NCBI GenBank assembly: GCA_003991915.1
Contig: RQTK01000511.1
Coordinates: 238,332-302,331 of the forward strand
DNA: 64,000 nt
DNA from: Elysia chlorotica
Taxonomy: Eukaryota; Mollusca; Gastropoda; Plakobranchidae
Direction: 5' to 3'
This document shows, one piece after another, positions 1 through 12,038 of the stretch (within the stretch, counting starts at the first letter, position 1; each line of letters begins with the position of its first letter). The notes below the pieces were generated by a model, which saw only the letters and a list, made by a program, of their open reading frames with translations, made no database searches and had not been told where the DNA came from. Position numbers and translations under genes: made by a program.

Positions 1-65
<65 letters not shown>
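1..65. repeat. (GA)n microsatellite
   Basis: Pure AG/GA dinucleotide repeat running off the left edge of the window, so its full length is unknown. Confidence 0.98.
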
Positions 66-68
<3 letters not shown>

Positions 69-212
69 ATAAAGTACGTATAGCAAAATTTGGACAAAAC
101 CTTGTATACAAGATAAAGACGCAGACATAGTATAAAGCGCATAGATACTTTCTTGTTTTAGGCTAAAACAACGATAATAAATTAATAATATAATTTTATA
201 TAAGATACACAG

Positions 213-220
213 GAGATAGA

Positions 221-280
<60 letters not shown>
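213..280. repeat. (GA)n microsatellite
   Basis: Second GA dinucleotide tract, with a slightly impure start (GGAGATAGAGAGGG) followed by a pure run to position 280. Confidence 0.97.
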
Positions 281-283
<3 letters not shown>

Positions 284-1418
284 TGGTTTGTATAACATTA
301 TTCGATGAGCAAACAATCGCTCAACTGACAACTGCGTCACCAAGCAACGAAAAGGGTCGAAAAGCCGACGTTTCTAGATTATCTAGAATCATGTTCTTGA
401 GGCTTGCCTTCTGTCGCTTGAGTCTCATCGGTCAATGCCACCAGTAGGCCTACATAATCGTGATTCAGCGTATTTTTATAAAGCGAACGGTCCAAGAAAT
501 CTGATAACAGATCAGTCCGTGTGCCGGCACACTTACCAACTACATGTATGTTCCTTTACATGTTATTAGTACATTCATATACGAACAAGGTTTACAGGAC
601 ACAATCTAGATCTAGATCCTGATCTATACTATTGAAGTTGTTTTTGTTTGTTTTATTTTTATCGAGAATCTCAATTTATAATTCTTGGAGACTAGCGTAG
701 ATCTAGATTCTAGAAAGCCTAGATCTAGATATTAGTATTTAATTTGTTTGTAGGCTTGAATTTTTTTTTATGTTTAGCCTAAAGTGTAACATTGGACTTT
801 AGGCACTCCTTGAGTTTTGTGGTCCCTAGCCGGTGGGCGATCAAATGGTCTAGATCTAGGCCTATCCATTACTTTTTGATACACCTGGATTCTAGATCTA
901 CACCTCGCTTAAATCTAGATTCAAGGCCTAGTCTAACTTTACAAGATTTTTCTTAGTGTTGTTCTTTAATTTGGTTAAATACATTTTTGGCTGAGTCCAT
1001 TTATTGATCTAGTGTTTTTGTCAAAATTTCTCTATGCACACTCAGCTGTACATATCGCAATGTTTTTTTATTTAATATTGTTTGTAATCTTTTTTTATAT
1101 CTAGAAAACGTTTAACTAGGAGAGTTTAGCTTTCTTTGGTTGCTTGACCAAATAAGAATTTTAAAGTTCAAAAACACATCCAGATCTATAGGCCTGTAGT
1201 GCATAAAGCAAAATTTGGACAAAAACAATATTATATATATTGCATACATTGCCAAAATTGTGTATAGTGATATTATACACTATATATATATATAGTGCTT
1301 ATAGACGATCACTATTTCTTTTGTCATAGAATTGTAAAAACAAGATCTTTGATATATATTTCAGATCTCGAACACCAAGGAACCTTGTGTTAAAGCAAAA
1401 ACAAATACATCAGTAGAA
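281..1418 (+). other. Upstream region of the carbonyl reductase gene with TCTAGATC-rich stretches
   Basis: No coding exon was found. Positions about 600-920 carry many copies of the palindromic hexamers TCTAGA and AGATCT, often overlapping; similar words occur at 28520-28690. A pyrimidine-poor acceptor ending in ATTTCAG at about 1363 is followed by about 55 bases of putative 5' UTR before the ATG at 1419, so an untranslated first exon probably lies further left. I could not locate that exon or a promoter. Confidence 0.4.
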
Positions 1419-4400
1419 ATGGCAAACAAAGTAGCTGTGGTAAGTGAACATTTTGTTGTGAAAATATAATTTTTTTACAATGTTATAGGCCTACATGTAA
1501 TTTGAACTTATAATTATATCTGGTATATTTGGTAATCTCTAAAAACTGGAGTGGTAGTAGTGAGGCTAAGGTTAGCACAGTAGGATGGACGAGCTCTTAA
1601 GAATTGAATTATTTAAAGCAAATGCTTGGCAGTATTAACATACTAAATAAATTCTCTTTATAGTTGTAATTTATCCAATCTTCATGACATCATAATAACA
1701 GTTTTTTATTCTTTTTTTTTAATGGGTTGCCTCTCAAAGGATTAATTTCCCTTTCATATGCTTCAATTTCTATTCAAATGATTAAGAATATATTAAATTT
1801 CTTACATTTGTACAACGTGACATCTAGGTAACCGGATCAAACAAAGGAGTTGGTTTTGCTATTGTCAGAGCCCTGTGTAAAAATTTCAAAGGAGATGTAA
1901 TTTTGACAGGTGAGTAATGGAGCACAAAGGTTGTGATTGTATAAGACACTTGAAATAGACAAAGGTTATTTACTAAATATGTTGTTGTTTTTTTGAAGAT
2001 GTTGAACTAGGAGAGAGCTTCGCTTTTTCTGACAAAGACATATTTTAGAGGCTTGATTATTAGTAAGCAGGACTCAAGGTGGAAAATATGAAGGCTCTAT
2101 AACAAAATTGTGGTGAATGGTGGACTGGTAGGCCTATAATAATTTTCCACTTGCTGCAATAAATTCCTTTGCACATTTTATTTTGATTTGACATTAAAAA
2201 TGTATATATTATTCAAAAAGATTTATCAATGCTTTGATTTAGAATAGAATTACTTTTACACAGTTTTTAATTATTGTTTGTATGACTCTTTTAAACGGGG
2301 GCGTTTAAGGTTGGGGTTAAAGTGTCGTTTTCTGATGCAGGGTGTCTACACTGGGTTGGTTTCAGTATAATGTGACAGACCAAGTCCCACTGGGGTCTCG
2401 TCCACAATATTGCATAATTGCTGACATCAGAGTTTAACTTTAGGGCAGCAAACTTAACCTTTACCTTACCCCTCAAAACTAATCCTTTAGGGAGAATCAT
2501 ACACCTGTATGGATGGTACATTAAATTAAATGAGCAGTTTGTCAATTTTGGTACCGGTATGTTATATATATATAAAAAAAAAGATCTGGAGAGGAAATGG
2601 AAATAAGATACTTACAAATATTTTTTTTTAGTTATCCAGACCTAAACGTGTTAATTGTTTTCTTTTCTTTTTTATCATTAAAGCTCGGAATCCAGAATTA
2701 GGACATGCTGCTGTGCAAGAACTTGAAAAGGAAGGTCTGCACCCTAAGTTCCACCAATTGGACATTTCAGACCATGCCAGTGTCACAGCTCTGAGAGACT
2801 TTTTACAAAACACATACCAAGGCATTGATGTGTTGGTAAACAATGCTGGCATTGCATACAAGGTACTTATTAGTTAGTAACACATGTCAGTCTTATAAAA
2901 ACAAAACTATATGTTTTAAAAACAAACCAACTATCTCAAGTTTGAAAAAAGTATGTCAATATCCATCTATCCACACTTTGGATCCTTTGCACTTTTTTTT
3001 AAAAGCTGAAATGCAGCATTGAATCAAAGTAACTATAAGATATGTTAATTGACTGTTAACACAACTGCTTTTTCATACTCTGGTATGTTTTGTATTGCAA
3101 TTTTATCAGTTGATGTGGATTCTACATTTTTTTCTTAAATCTTACCACAGTTTGGAGTAGAGACAAAATTGCCCATAATGAATAAAAACTGTTTTTTTTT
3201 TTACCAAATTTAATTTTAAATTTAACAAATTTCCATCCAGGCCGCTTCTACTGCACCATTCTCTGAGCAAGCTGAAGTGACTCTAAAAACAAATTATTTT
3301 TCTACCCTTGATCTGTGTGAGACGCTATTTCCTCTTCTACGACCCCATGCCAGGTGACATTTTTACCTAAACCTTAACCTCTTGAGCTTGTAACACCGCT
3401 TCAGCGATGAAGTGTTAATTTTAACCTAAGCCAGCATTGCACACAAAATCAATATGCTCTGATTTCCCAGCTAGCCCTTACTCTGCATTTATTTTACTGT
3501 AAATGAATGGGCCATGGCCTTTTTTGAACAATTTAGCAAATATGACTTCAGGCTTAGGCTCAAAGCTTCTCCATATGAACCATCTTCTTCATATCAACTT
3601 TATCAGAAATACGATAAATAAGAATGAAAAATAAAAGGGAAAATATCCGTTATATTTTCATTACACATATTATTGTTGGAATAGGGTTGAAAATTAAGTC
3701 CCAATAATCTTCAATAGTGAAAATTGGAATCTCTCAAATGCAGTTACAACTTATGGCTCGAGCAAAATCATAAACTATGACTATCTCCTCACATGAAATT
3801 AATCCACATCCATATTATTTTTTATTAAGTTTTTACCTTTTTTTAATTGTTACTTCTTTTCTATCTTGTCTTATATTGAAAAAGCACATTATTTATAGTA
3901 TAAACAAACAAAACAACAAAATTTGATTTTTATTACTTCTACATGATTTTTCTTTCTTGTTGCAACATCTTGTCTAATTACATAGTTCTTATTTTCTTTT
4001 CTTTTTTCCATCATATCCGCTTCCAGAGTGAGCAATGTGTCCAGCATGGTCAGTCAGTTTGCCCTCGCCAAATGCTCAGATGCTTTGAAGGCAAGATTTG
4101 TCAGCACAGATATCACGATGGATGAACTCACTGGTATCATGAAGAAATTTGTGCAGTGAGTCCTACTTTTATTTTTTACAATCATTGTACTAGCACAGCA
4201 AGTGAAGAATCTTTCAATATTTATCTCTGCACAACCTTTTTGGAAATATCCAACAGGTACCAACAGGCAGAGATTTTAAAGACTTTAAATTTCTTTAATT
4301 CTCAAATCGACTACTTCTAGTTACTAATACTCTTGCCTTTTCCAATTTCATTGTACTACTTGAATTATTAATACAATAGGAATATTTTAATATCCCAACC

Positions 4401-7207
4401 AGTCTGATCTCTACACAAGTTTTTTTTTAAATATCCAAAAGGCGCCAACAAGCACAATTTTTAAAGGCGCTAAATAGTCGGATAATCTTTTAGTAGTTAA
4501 TAAAACCCTTTACATTCATTGTAACGATTCAACAAGTGATACATAAGAATCTTAATTTTTGTTTTACCAGTTTGATCTCTACACAAGCTTTTTTTTTTTT
4601 AAAGAAGTATCCAAAACACACCAACAGGCAGAGATTTTGAAGGCCCTACACTTTATGTATTCTCAGATCAGCTCAAAATGGTACCCATCAAGCAGAAGGT
4701 TTTCCCGAGTCGTCTTATGGCATGTCAAAAGTTGGAGTGACTGTCATGTCTATGATCCAGCAGAGAGAGATGGACAAGAAGGGAGCCGATGACATTGTTA
4801 TAAATGCTGTAAGTTTCAAAGATAAATACATGTAATTTTGGGGATGAAATCATTTAAGGGTAGAGTGTACAGCTTCTCATTGGAAAGCTGTGAGTTTGAT
4901 TGTTGAGTAGGCAAAAGTAAATGGAAATAATTAATATTTTCAAATATACCCGCAGTTTTTATTTATTGTAAAAAAAAAAAATGTGTTTAAAGTATGGCGA
5001 TTGATATTTAGAGTTCAGTTTAGCCTTGTTGTCTTGCAAAATCTTGTGTTATTTTTATAAATAGCAATATATATGTATATTTCATGAATTTAATATAATT
5101 TTTTTTTTAATGAACACATTGAAGATTAAAAATAGAGTTTGTCAAAGTTTCCTCAATGTTTCAAATTCATTGATGAAAACATGTGTTGTAAATTTCCCAT
5201 GTTTATTCTTACATTTAGTCAAGTTACTTGTTACATTTTTACATTGAGACAATAGTTTTAAGATAGTAAAATGTAGATGATTTTTGTCAGGACTGAGTGA
5301 AATGAAAAAACCCAACATGTTTATCAAGTTTACATATTCAGAGAAGTTTGGGATCTCAAATATCAATTAATGTCATTATATAATTTTTATCACAGCGTAT
5401 ATGTATTTTAATAGCTATTTGACCATACAAATCTTCTATCAATTTTTTTTTACACAAGACCAAATCAAAGTGAAGAAAGTCAAGATTAAAATTTCTTAGA
5501 TGAAAATTTTAAGGGAAATTCACAGAGAAGTGTCATACTTAACACATCTTTTGACAAAAATTGTTAGCATAGGCTGGTTTTAATCTTTAAAAAAAAAATA
5601 GTGCATTTCTTACAGCAATTGTTATCTGACAATATTCATTTGTTCCAGTGTTGTCCAGGCTATGTTGACACTGATATGACCAGCCACAAAGGGAAGTTGA
5701 CCATTGACCAAGGTAAAAAAAAATGTACAGGTGTATATTTGAATGTGCTTTTCTTTTAAAACAAGAACAATTCTTTTCTATCATTATGCATTATGTCCAT
5801 GTTTATACATTTCTGTAATTAAAACTGAGAGTTTACATTTTCTCATTTGATAAGTCTGTCAATCTTCAGCAAATTTTGACAAAGGCAAGGTTGAAAAGAT
5901 CTGTTATGACTGAGTTGTTGTAAATGTTATGAAAAGAATTAAAATGTTCATTAAGAAAGAAAAAAATATCAGGCAATATTTAATGTGTCAATCAAAAAAT
6001 TTTAGACAAATGGTTAATCAACGCAATGCACATGAATAAAGTTGACAAAATAGAATTTTGCATTTTGCGTTTCACCTTCATTAAATGCTTGAAAATATCT
6101 TGTGATAACATTGTTTTTTACATCCATGAATGAAGACAGTATGTGTCTTCTATCAAACTCCTTAACTTATAAGGAAAAGAAATAGGCGCTTAGAGAAATT
6201 ACTTTGCAAATCATTCCAAGTGGCATACAACTGATTTTTATCGCAGTCTAAAATTGGTGCTATTCCCTTTAGTGTCATCATGCCGCAAGCCATTTAAGGA
6301 GCAGAAATTGTGTTTTGTGAGGCAACCTAGGTGAATCAGGCACAAGTTGCTGATATAAGTTTTGAGCAAGAGCCCTTTAAACTTCAAAATCTACTTTATG
6401 TTGACCTTTTTTATTTTCAAATAAAAATAATTATCTCTTGTTCTAAAAATATGAGAGTTATGAATGAAGCCATGTCTTAAAGTACATTTGATGGAATTTT
6501 TGGAGGGATTTTCGCGCACTCTTCGCAATATCCTTAAGCTGCAAATAGACATTTTAAAAGATAATCAGTACATTGAAAAATTATTTAAGCGGCCACTGGC
6601 ATTGTTGGTTGAGATTTAATGAAATTGCACAAATTTTAGGGTCTTTCTAAAAAAATTTATCTTTTGAACAAATGAATATAGAAGAAAAAAATTTTGCAGA
6701 TGAAAAAAAATCGGCTTTTTATGTTTCCAATAAACTGTCTATTTCACAGTGAACATGTACGCAATGTGACTACCTTTAGTTAAAAGTTAGCACACTTAAA
6801 AACAACAAAGAAGAAACAAATTCTGACTTGTCCCTGATTCACCCTGCTTGCTTCACATTATTTTTATTGATAGTGTTTCCTCAGTTGAATATATTTTTTC
6901 AAATATAATGTAAAATTAGAAGTGGAAAATCCCTGACGTTCCAAGTATCTAATAATGTTTAATAAGGTTTTAAATAACTTAAAACTTGAGTTTGATCTGT
7001 TTCTTGTTTTTTTTTGGGGGGAGCAGAAACTCCTGCTTTCTATTACATCCCTTGTGTAATTTTTAATCACTTAAACCCAATATTTCTCTATTCCTTTTTC
7101 CTTTAGGGGCAGAAACTCCTGCCTATCTCGCCCTGTTGCCCCCTGGTGTTAAAGAGCCTCGTGGACAATTTGTAAGAGAATTGAAGGTGGCGGATTGGAA
7201 AATGTAA
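1419..7207 (+). CDS. CBR1-like: Carbonyl reductase [NADPH] 1-like short-chain dehydrogenase (8 coding exons)
   Basis: Coding exons are 1419-1439, 1828-1909, 2684-2862, 3241-3353, 4027-4155, 4667-4808, 5649-5712 and 7107-7207. Together they give 831 nt, that is 276 residues plus TAA, which matches human CBR1 at 277 aa. All junctions are GT-AG and in phase. Family hallmarks are visible: the NADP-binding glycine motif VTGSNKGVG near residue 9, the NNAG motif at the end of exon 3, and the active-site YxxxK in ESSYGMSKVG (exon 6). The C-terminus QGAETPAYLALLPP also matches CBR1. The family reduces carbonyls of quinones, prostaglandins and xenobiotics in the cytosol using NADPH; the exact substrate here cannot be read from sequence. 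The ATG at 1419 gives MANKVAV, directly before the nucleotide-binding fold. I see no missing key residue. CBR3 or another paralogue is possible. Confidence 0.93.
4219..4666 (+). repeat. Three-copy intronic tandem repeat ending at the exon 6 acceptor
   Basis: Three diverged copies with a period of about 170 bases start near 4219, 4400 and 4569. Each has the order CTCTRCACAA, a T run, TATCCAA, then CCAACA(G/A)GCA and a TTTTRAAGRC-type word. The third copy runs directly into the splice acceptor of carbonyl reductase exon 6 (TATTCTCAG at 4658-4666). In the first copy the same place reads AATTCTCAA, so the acceptor AG is lost. Confidence 0.8.
6317..6856. mobile_element. Non-autonomous DNA transposon (MITE) with about 30-base inverted ends, copy 1
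   Basis: The left end GTGAGGCAACCTAGGTGAAT is matched in inverted orientation by the right end CCCTGATTCACCCTGCTTGC...CAC. The element is about 540 bases, has no ORF and lies in the last intron of the carbonyl reductase gene. Related copies are at 51414-51672 and about 24705-24910. Interior words such as TAAAGTACATTTGATG are shared with copy 51414, in the opposite orientation. The family cannot be named from the sequence alone. Confidence 0.8.
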
Positions 7208-8750
7208 TCCACTTCATGGAAAGGCGTGATCGCTTTATACTTTTAAACTTACATTATGATGTTTAATCAGTTCTTAGTACTGTCAATATGTTAATATTCT
7301 ACACATGACTTGTGGCTCTTATTAAAACGAGTGTTAGGTACATGTGCCTTGTGAAATTATTTGAAGCCTGGTCTATTTGTTCCCTACACTTTGATAGTCG
7401 AACTGAAGAAAAAAAAAATAAGCACATAATGGCAGCAGTCTGGTTGATCATCATTTTGGAGTTTTTTTTGCATACATTTTTTGACGTTTCAAATTATAAA
7501 GAACTACATTTCCTTGTGCAGAGTGATAGGTGCCAATTTCACTTAATATTACTACAATTGTTTTGGGGGAATGTTTGAACTTTATACTAAGTAATATCAT
7601 CTAGATAATTAGGTTTTTCAAAAATACTGTTGAAAGATAACTGCCTTACATATAGATTGATATTAAACGTTTCATGTTTTTCCCCCTGTTATTTGTTATC
7701 CATTTTCTTTTTTTTTTTTGTAACTTGCAAGAGAATGATAATTTGAACCCTAGAAACTGTCATTGACCATTAAAAATGTATCACTATCAGGTAGTTGATA
7801 TAAAACTTTGACGACGCAATAAAAAAGGAACCCTTTTTATCTGACTGTAAGCATTTTATCTTAAATGGTCTAAGCTGAATTTGTTAGAATTGAGTCTACT
7901 AATTTTGCACCATAATTCAACATCAGTTTTTTTTTTTGTGTGTGCATGGGAACTTTGATTCTTTTTTTTTCTGATATACACAAATAACCTTATCTCTGTA
8001 TCAGTAGTGGTTGCGCACTATAAAAAGATCATACATCATTATTATTTTAAATGTTTCGAACAGATTGGAATTATTGAACAAACTATGCAGAAGCCTATGT
8101 ACTTAAATTTTTTTTACCTAGAATTGTTTTACTTTTTTTGTGCAAAACTTGTTTTTTTAGGGCAGGATTCGTGACAGACAATCGAATCAGGCACAATGTA
8201 TAATGCTGACTTGTTGAAATTTGAATCTTGTTACTATTACATAAAGGTGATTTCCTGACATTTGAGAGTAAAAACGAATTTTTACTTTTACTCCAAATTT
8301 GTTGTTATTGGTTTGTTTTCAAATTATTATTTGTGTTATTCTCTCAACTTGTTGTATTAGAGCACATCTTAAAATTTTCTATTGTTATCGTTACATGATC
8401 ATGATTTATGTTAAAGTCTGATTTACTCTCCAGAGAAGATAATTATGGTCCTAGTGTATGTTATTAGTATATATATACTGTTTGGAAAGAATGTCAATGT
8501 TTAAAGACCCAGTTTTAAATATTAGTTGTTACTTTTTGAGTCCCCTATAATTGTGATGTTAATGATATAATCTAGTCTATGTTCATGTACTTAAGTCACT
8601 CATGAAGAAGCCAAACTGGCTCAGTGTTGATAGAGACCAGTCTTAAGATGTTATTCTGTTACTTATAGTTATACCTTTTCAGCATCAGCGATTCGTTTTT
8701 TTTTTTTTTTTTTTATTAAATTAAAATAAACATGAAATTCTGAAATGAAG
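7208..8750 (+). other. 3' UTR of the carbonyl reductase gene with poly(A) signal candidates
   Basis: AT-rich and non-coding. AATAAA occurs at 7818-7823. ATTAAA at 8715-8720 is closely followed by AATAAA at 8725-8730, just after a long T run. Either site could end the transcript; the pair near 8725 is the stronger candidate. Confidence 0.5.
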
Positions 8751-8897
8751 TTTGCTTTTGTATTGGTTTTTTTTTTAAATTTAAGTTCAATTGTGTATGC
8801 AGTAGTAATAATAATATTTTAAATGTTAAGAAAACAAATATATTTTTTTCACAGCGATAACTGAATTAGGTTAATTACTTTTAATAAAAATCGGTTA

Positions 8898-10860
8898 TTA
8901 CTTCAAATGTGGATTTAGAGCAAAGAGCTGTACCACGGATCACTTGGTTCGCCTTGAAACGTTTCTTATAGGGGCTTTTATCAATAACCAATGCATGGTC
9001 ACTGTCTTCTTTGACCTAGAAAAGGCTTATGACACAACCTGGAAGTATGGCATACTTAAAAACATGGGGTTCGAGGGCAACCTACGTTAAAAAATTCATA
9101 GTTAATCGATAGTTCCAAGATCCTCTTTGTCTGATTCTTTCAAGCAGGAGCAGGGAGTTCCCCAGGGCAGGGTTCTCCCGCCAATTCTTGGTGGAATTCA
9201 AATAAATTCAATAACTGAGACTCTAAAAAACAATGTAAACTGCTTGTTGTATGTGGACAACTTGGTAGTCTCCTACTGAGCCTTTCAATTCCAACCACAG
9301 GGCGGCAACTCGAACTGCGGCACATTGTTCTTCAGAAATGGGCAGATGTAAACGGCTTCAAATTCTCCCCCCAGAAAACGATAGCTGTTAATTTTTGTAA
9401 TAAAATGAAATTTCACAGAGATTCTGATCTCAACATCAGCCGCGCTCTAAGAAAATCCTGTAGAAGAAGAAGCCAAATTTTTCATTGTGTATTTAAAAAA
9501 AACAACTGTCCTTTATCTCACACCTGAAATATCTGAAGAAAAAGTGTAAAAAAAAAACACACTTATCTGGAACAGAGTGGGGAGCAGATAGAGTCCCTCC
9601 TCTACCTCTATCACTCTCTGATACGATCTGAACTCGATTACGGTAGTGTAGCGTGTGACTCTCTCTGCCAGACCATCTTATATAAAAATGTTATACAATA
9701 AAATACATCCCCAAAGACTGCGTATCAGCCTCGGGGCCCTTCGTACCATGCCGGTAGAAAGCCTTTATGTAGCTGCAGACGAACCATCCGTGTCAGATTG
9801 AAGAGACAAACTATTCTTACAATATTATATTCCGTTAATCTAAAATCTCAACCTGACAATCCTGCTTTTCACCCTGTTTTCCACCCAAGTAATGTAGAAA
9901 ACTTCCTATCTTCACCGAACGCGATTCCCTCTTTTGGAATCCGTGTTCAGCAACTCCTTGAAATCGACGTAGATACTAACTCTATTGAACAAGACACACT
10001 TTCGGAAATCCCTCCCTGGACGCTGGAAAGACTAGGAAGCAGTCTCGCCCTGGAAGCTCTCCAGATGGACAAAACCCATCCATAATTATACAAAGAAAAA
10101 TTTGAACAAAGAGAAAATCATTCAAACCATCATCTACATTTCACTGACAGGTCTAAAGATAAGACCTGCGTCGGAGCTGCCTGCCACTCATCCACAGTCG
10201 ATAAATGCTGCGGGGTGGGCGAGAACTCTGTGGAGGCAGTTGCCCTGTGCATGGCACGTGACACTGTATCTTCCTAAAGAAAAGACACCTTTTTTATCCT
10301 CTTCGCTTTCTCTAGTGAAGGCGGCCGGAGAGGCCAACTTAACAAGTCCGAAAATTCTTCACATATTGAGAACAATCATGTACTTCAGCAAAATGGGAAG
10401 AAAATTAATCTCTGCTGTTCTCCAGCTATATTGAAATTGAAGGAAATGAAATGGCTGATTAGCTCCCCAGGATTGGGCTCGAGCTGGAACATACTAAGGT
10501 GCAGATACCTGCATCAGATGCAAAGCCAATCATACATAAGTTTATAAGAGACAACTGGAAAGCGCGATGGGGTAACCTGACAAACAACAAACTACACTGT
10601 GTCCAACCACACTTAGATCATTGGACGGGAGTGTCTCAGGCTAGAAGAAGTGATCGGGTGATACTCGATCGAGTCCGATTGGCACATTCTCATCTTACCC
10701 ACGCCTTCATACTGAGAGGTGAAGAGCCTCCATGGTGTCATTCATACCTGCAACTGTCAATTATCCAAAAGTCACATTCTGGTTGACTGTCCACTTTTTC
10801 ACCGTGAAAGAAATATGTACCTTGCTTCCAAACAATAACAAAGCATATTTATCTATGTTA
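8898..10860 (+). mobile_element. Decayed non-LTR retrotransposon (reverse transcriptase plus RNase H remnant)
   Basis: Conceptual translation in shifting frames shows a reverse transcriptase fragment. The core motif A block reads FFDLEKAYDTTW at about 8998-9050. The block where YxDD is expected reads LLYVDNLVV at about 9240-9275, so the second catalytic aspartate is Asn. An RNase H-like block starts HFTDRSKDK at about 10135, and the C-terminal zinc-knuckle-like end has CNCQLS...ILVDCPLF at about 10750-10800. Stops and frameshifts separate the blocks, for example directly after GFEGNLR at about 9088. Combined RT and RNase H of this kind is typical of jockey- and I-like LINEs. It is a 5'-truncated dead copy between the carbonyl reductase and RFC3 genes. 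Confidence 0.88.
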
Positions 10861-11643
10861 GTCCTTAGCGCCTAATGGGGTATTTGAAGGACATTGATGT
10901 ATATAATGAAACATAATTGTGGTAATCATACACATGGATCTTTTACACCTGTATATGCTCTTTACTTTTAATCAGCCTTTTTATGCACACTTTGTATGCT
11001 TTTATCACTCAGAGAGATACGAGAATCACCAATGCTACTAGTATAATGTATTAACTCTCTTAGGACATCATGGGCACAATATGGGCGTTACCGTGCTGAC
11101 GTGACGTAAAAACAAATCCATTCACCCACGTATCCTTTTTCTTCTTGTTTTCAATTTAGTCATTTTAGTGTCTGATGGAGGCTTAAGGTTAAAAGCTTAT
11201 GTGTTTTGTATCGTTTTGTATTCATAGAGCTTTTTTTCGTGCCTTTCATATTGTTTATCAAGCTCTACTTCGACATTCACATTTAATTGATTATACTTTA
11301 AATTTCGGGTACATGTAGTATACATTTTGAACACTTAAAGAAGACAAATTCATCTATACGACTTTGGTGATTTGACACAGATGAATGGACAATATTCGTT
11401 CACCGATGCAAGATGTTCAGCAACTAAGTATTTAAAACGGAATGTCCCAGAAACGAAATTCTTAGAGTTAACTGCTGCGAACTGTTTTTCATCTTGAAGA
11501 GACTGGCGCGAGAAGTTTCCTTTTCTGTCAACAAAATATAAGCTTAAATCTAGAAATCTTGATTTAGAATCTACTTGAATTAGGATCACCAATCAACCAA
11601 GGTTTAAAATCTAGATCTAGTCAGTTAAACTTAACTGATAATA
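10861..11643. other. Intergenic region upstream of RFC3
   Basis: No ORF or repeat family was recognised. At about 11095-11112 two TGACGT half-sites lie almost end to end (GCTGACGTGACGTAAAA), resembling ATF/CREB-type sites, about 540 bases before the RFC3 start codon. A role as the RFC3 promoter is a guess. Confidence 0.3.
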
Positions 11644-11995
11644 ATGAGTCTTTGGGTTGATAAATATAGACCAACAACTCTTGGTAAGCTAGATTACCAC
11701 AAAGACCAAGCTGCGCATCTGAGGAAGCTTGTAAGTAATTTTTCTATCTTTACGTTGTTGTAAGCTTACAACTTATTATCTAAAATTGAAATATTTAAAT
11801 ATGTTGTCTTACAAATAGTTTTTTTTTTACAAGCTTCTGTGACGTTCAGGGTACTGCCTTTGCAGCACTAGTTTTTAAACTGTTTTTTTTTTTCCCTTGG
11901 TAATAATGTAATAATATTGTCCTCTCTGAATGAGTGAATCGCTGGTACTACAGTAACAGTTCTTAGAGATTGCCGCCAAATCCTGGTACAAATAT

Positions 11996-12038
<43 letters not shown>

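Noticed and set aside
9798..10786. Three consecutive plus-strand frames of about 100 residues
   Set aside because: They are out-of-frame or broken pieces of the LINE remnant, not independent genes.
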